Shown here: positions 6,182-6,222 of the stretch, in pieces
How the letters are laid out: each line of letters opens with the position of its first letter
How positions within the stretch are numbered: position 1 is the stretch's first letter
Origin: an uncultured Clostridia bacterium
GTDB taxonomy: Bacteria > Bacillota > Clostridia > Oscillospirales > Acutalibacteraceae
Direction of reading: 5' to 3'
DNA: 6,222 bases
Assembly (NCBI GenBank): GCA_945971755.1
Contig: CAMFPJ010000086.1
Location: 1-6,222, forward strand
The notes under the pieces: model-generated
Database searches by the model: none
Told to the model about the DNA's origin: nothing
Seen by the model: the letters and a program-made list of their open reading frames with translations, nothing else
Position numbers and translations under genes: made by a program

Positions 6182-6222
6182 ACATTTATGTAATTATTTA
6201 TTAAAGAGAATTAACAATTTCA

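Noticed and set aside
6181..6192. TACAT-TT-ATGTA inverted repeat as an operator
   Set aside because: Five AT-rich pairs in an AT-rich tail right after a terminator; such a match is expected by chance and no gene start follows within the window.
1..6222. CRISPR array, insertion sequence, phage, toxin-antitoxin or defence system
   Set aside because: No spaced direct repeats, transposase or integrase motifs, or small paired genes were seen; all six genes belong to well-known families.

Overview
The window is an ordinary, densely coded piece of a low-GC, AT-rich Gram-positive chromosome. The first gene encodes a clear SpoIIR, which is found in endospore formers. The protein sequences and the strong Shine-Dalgarno sites fit a member of the Clostridia, perhaps a gut Oscillospirales or Lachnospirales relative; that placement is inference. 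All six genes lie on the + strand and none looks broken or foreign.

Layout. Positions 1-60 hold what looks like the 3' half of a terminator from an upstream unit, then a possible sporulation (sigma-F type) promoter. spoIIR follows at 73-684. The 71-base gap at 685-755 carries a good housekeeping promoter (TTTACA, 17 bases, TAAAAT). This appears to drive a compact five-gene unit: a glycerophosphodiester phosphodiesterase (756-1499), a GH20 beta-N-acetylhexosaminidase (1496-3079, overlapping its predecessor by ATGA), a Na+/phosphate cotransporter with a PhoU-like tail (3092-4714), thymidylate synthase thyA (4743-5645) and dihydrofolate reductase folA (5656-6132). A 12-bp hairpin at 6151-6181 closes the unit. 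The last ~40 bases have no gene on the + strand; a convergent gene may end there on the - strand.

How the genes fit together. SpoIIR is the forespore-to-mother-cell signal that leads to activation of sigma-E, and it looks separately controlled. ThyA and DHFR form the classic dTMP cycle: ThyA converts dUMP to dTMP and oxidises methylene-tetrahydrofolate to dihydrofolate, which DHFR reduces again. The first three genes of the unit could form a salvage set: hydrolysis of glycerophosphodiesters, removal of terminal N-acetylhexosamine, and phosphate uptake. Both hydrolases lack signal peptides, so they should act on imported or internal substrates. A link to turnover of GlcNAc-decorated glycerol-phosphate polymers or glycolipids is only a hypothesis.

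I found no convincing undescribed system. There is no CRISPR array, mobile element, RNA gene or toxin-antitoxin pair. The points worth a second look are small: the two candidate promoters, the intracellular GH20 coupled to the phosphodiesterase, an H-for-Q change in the second transporter motif, a phage phi3T/B. subtilis-like thymidylate synthase active site, and the hairpin that may terminate in both directions.
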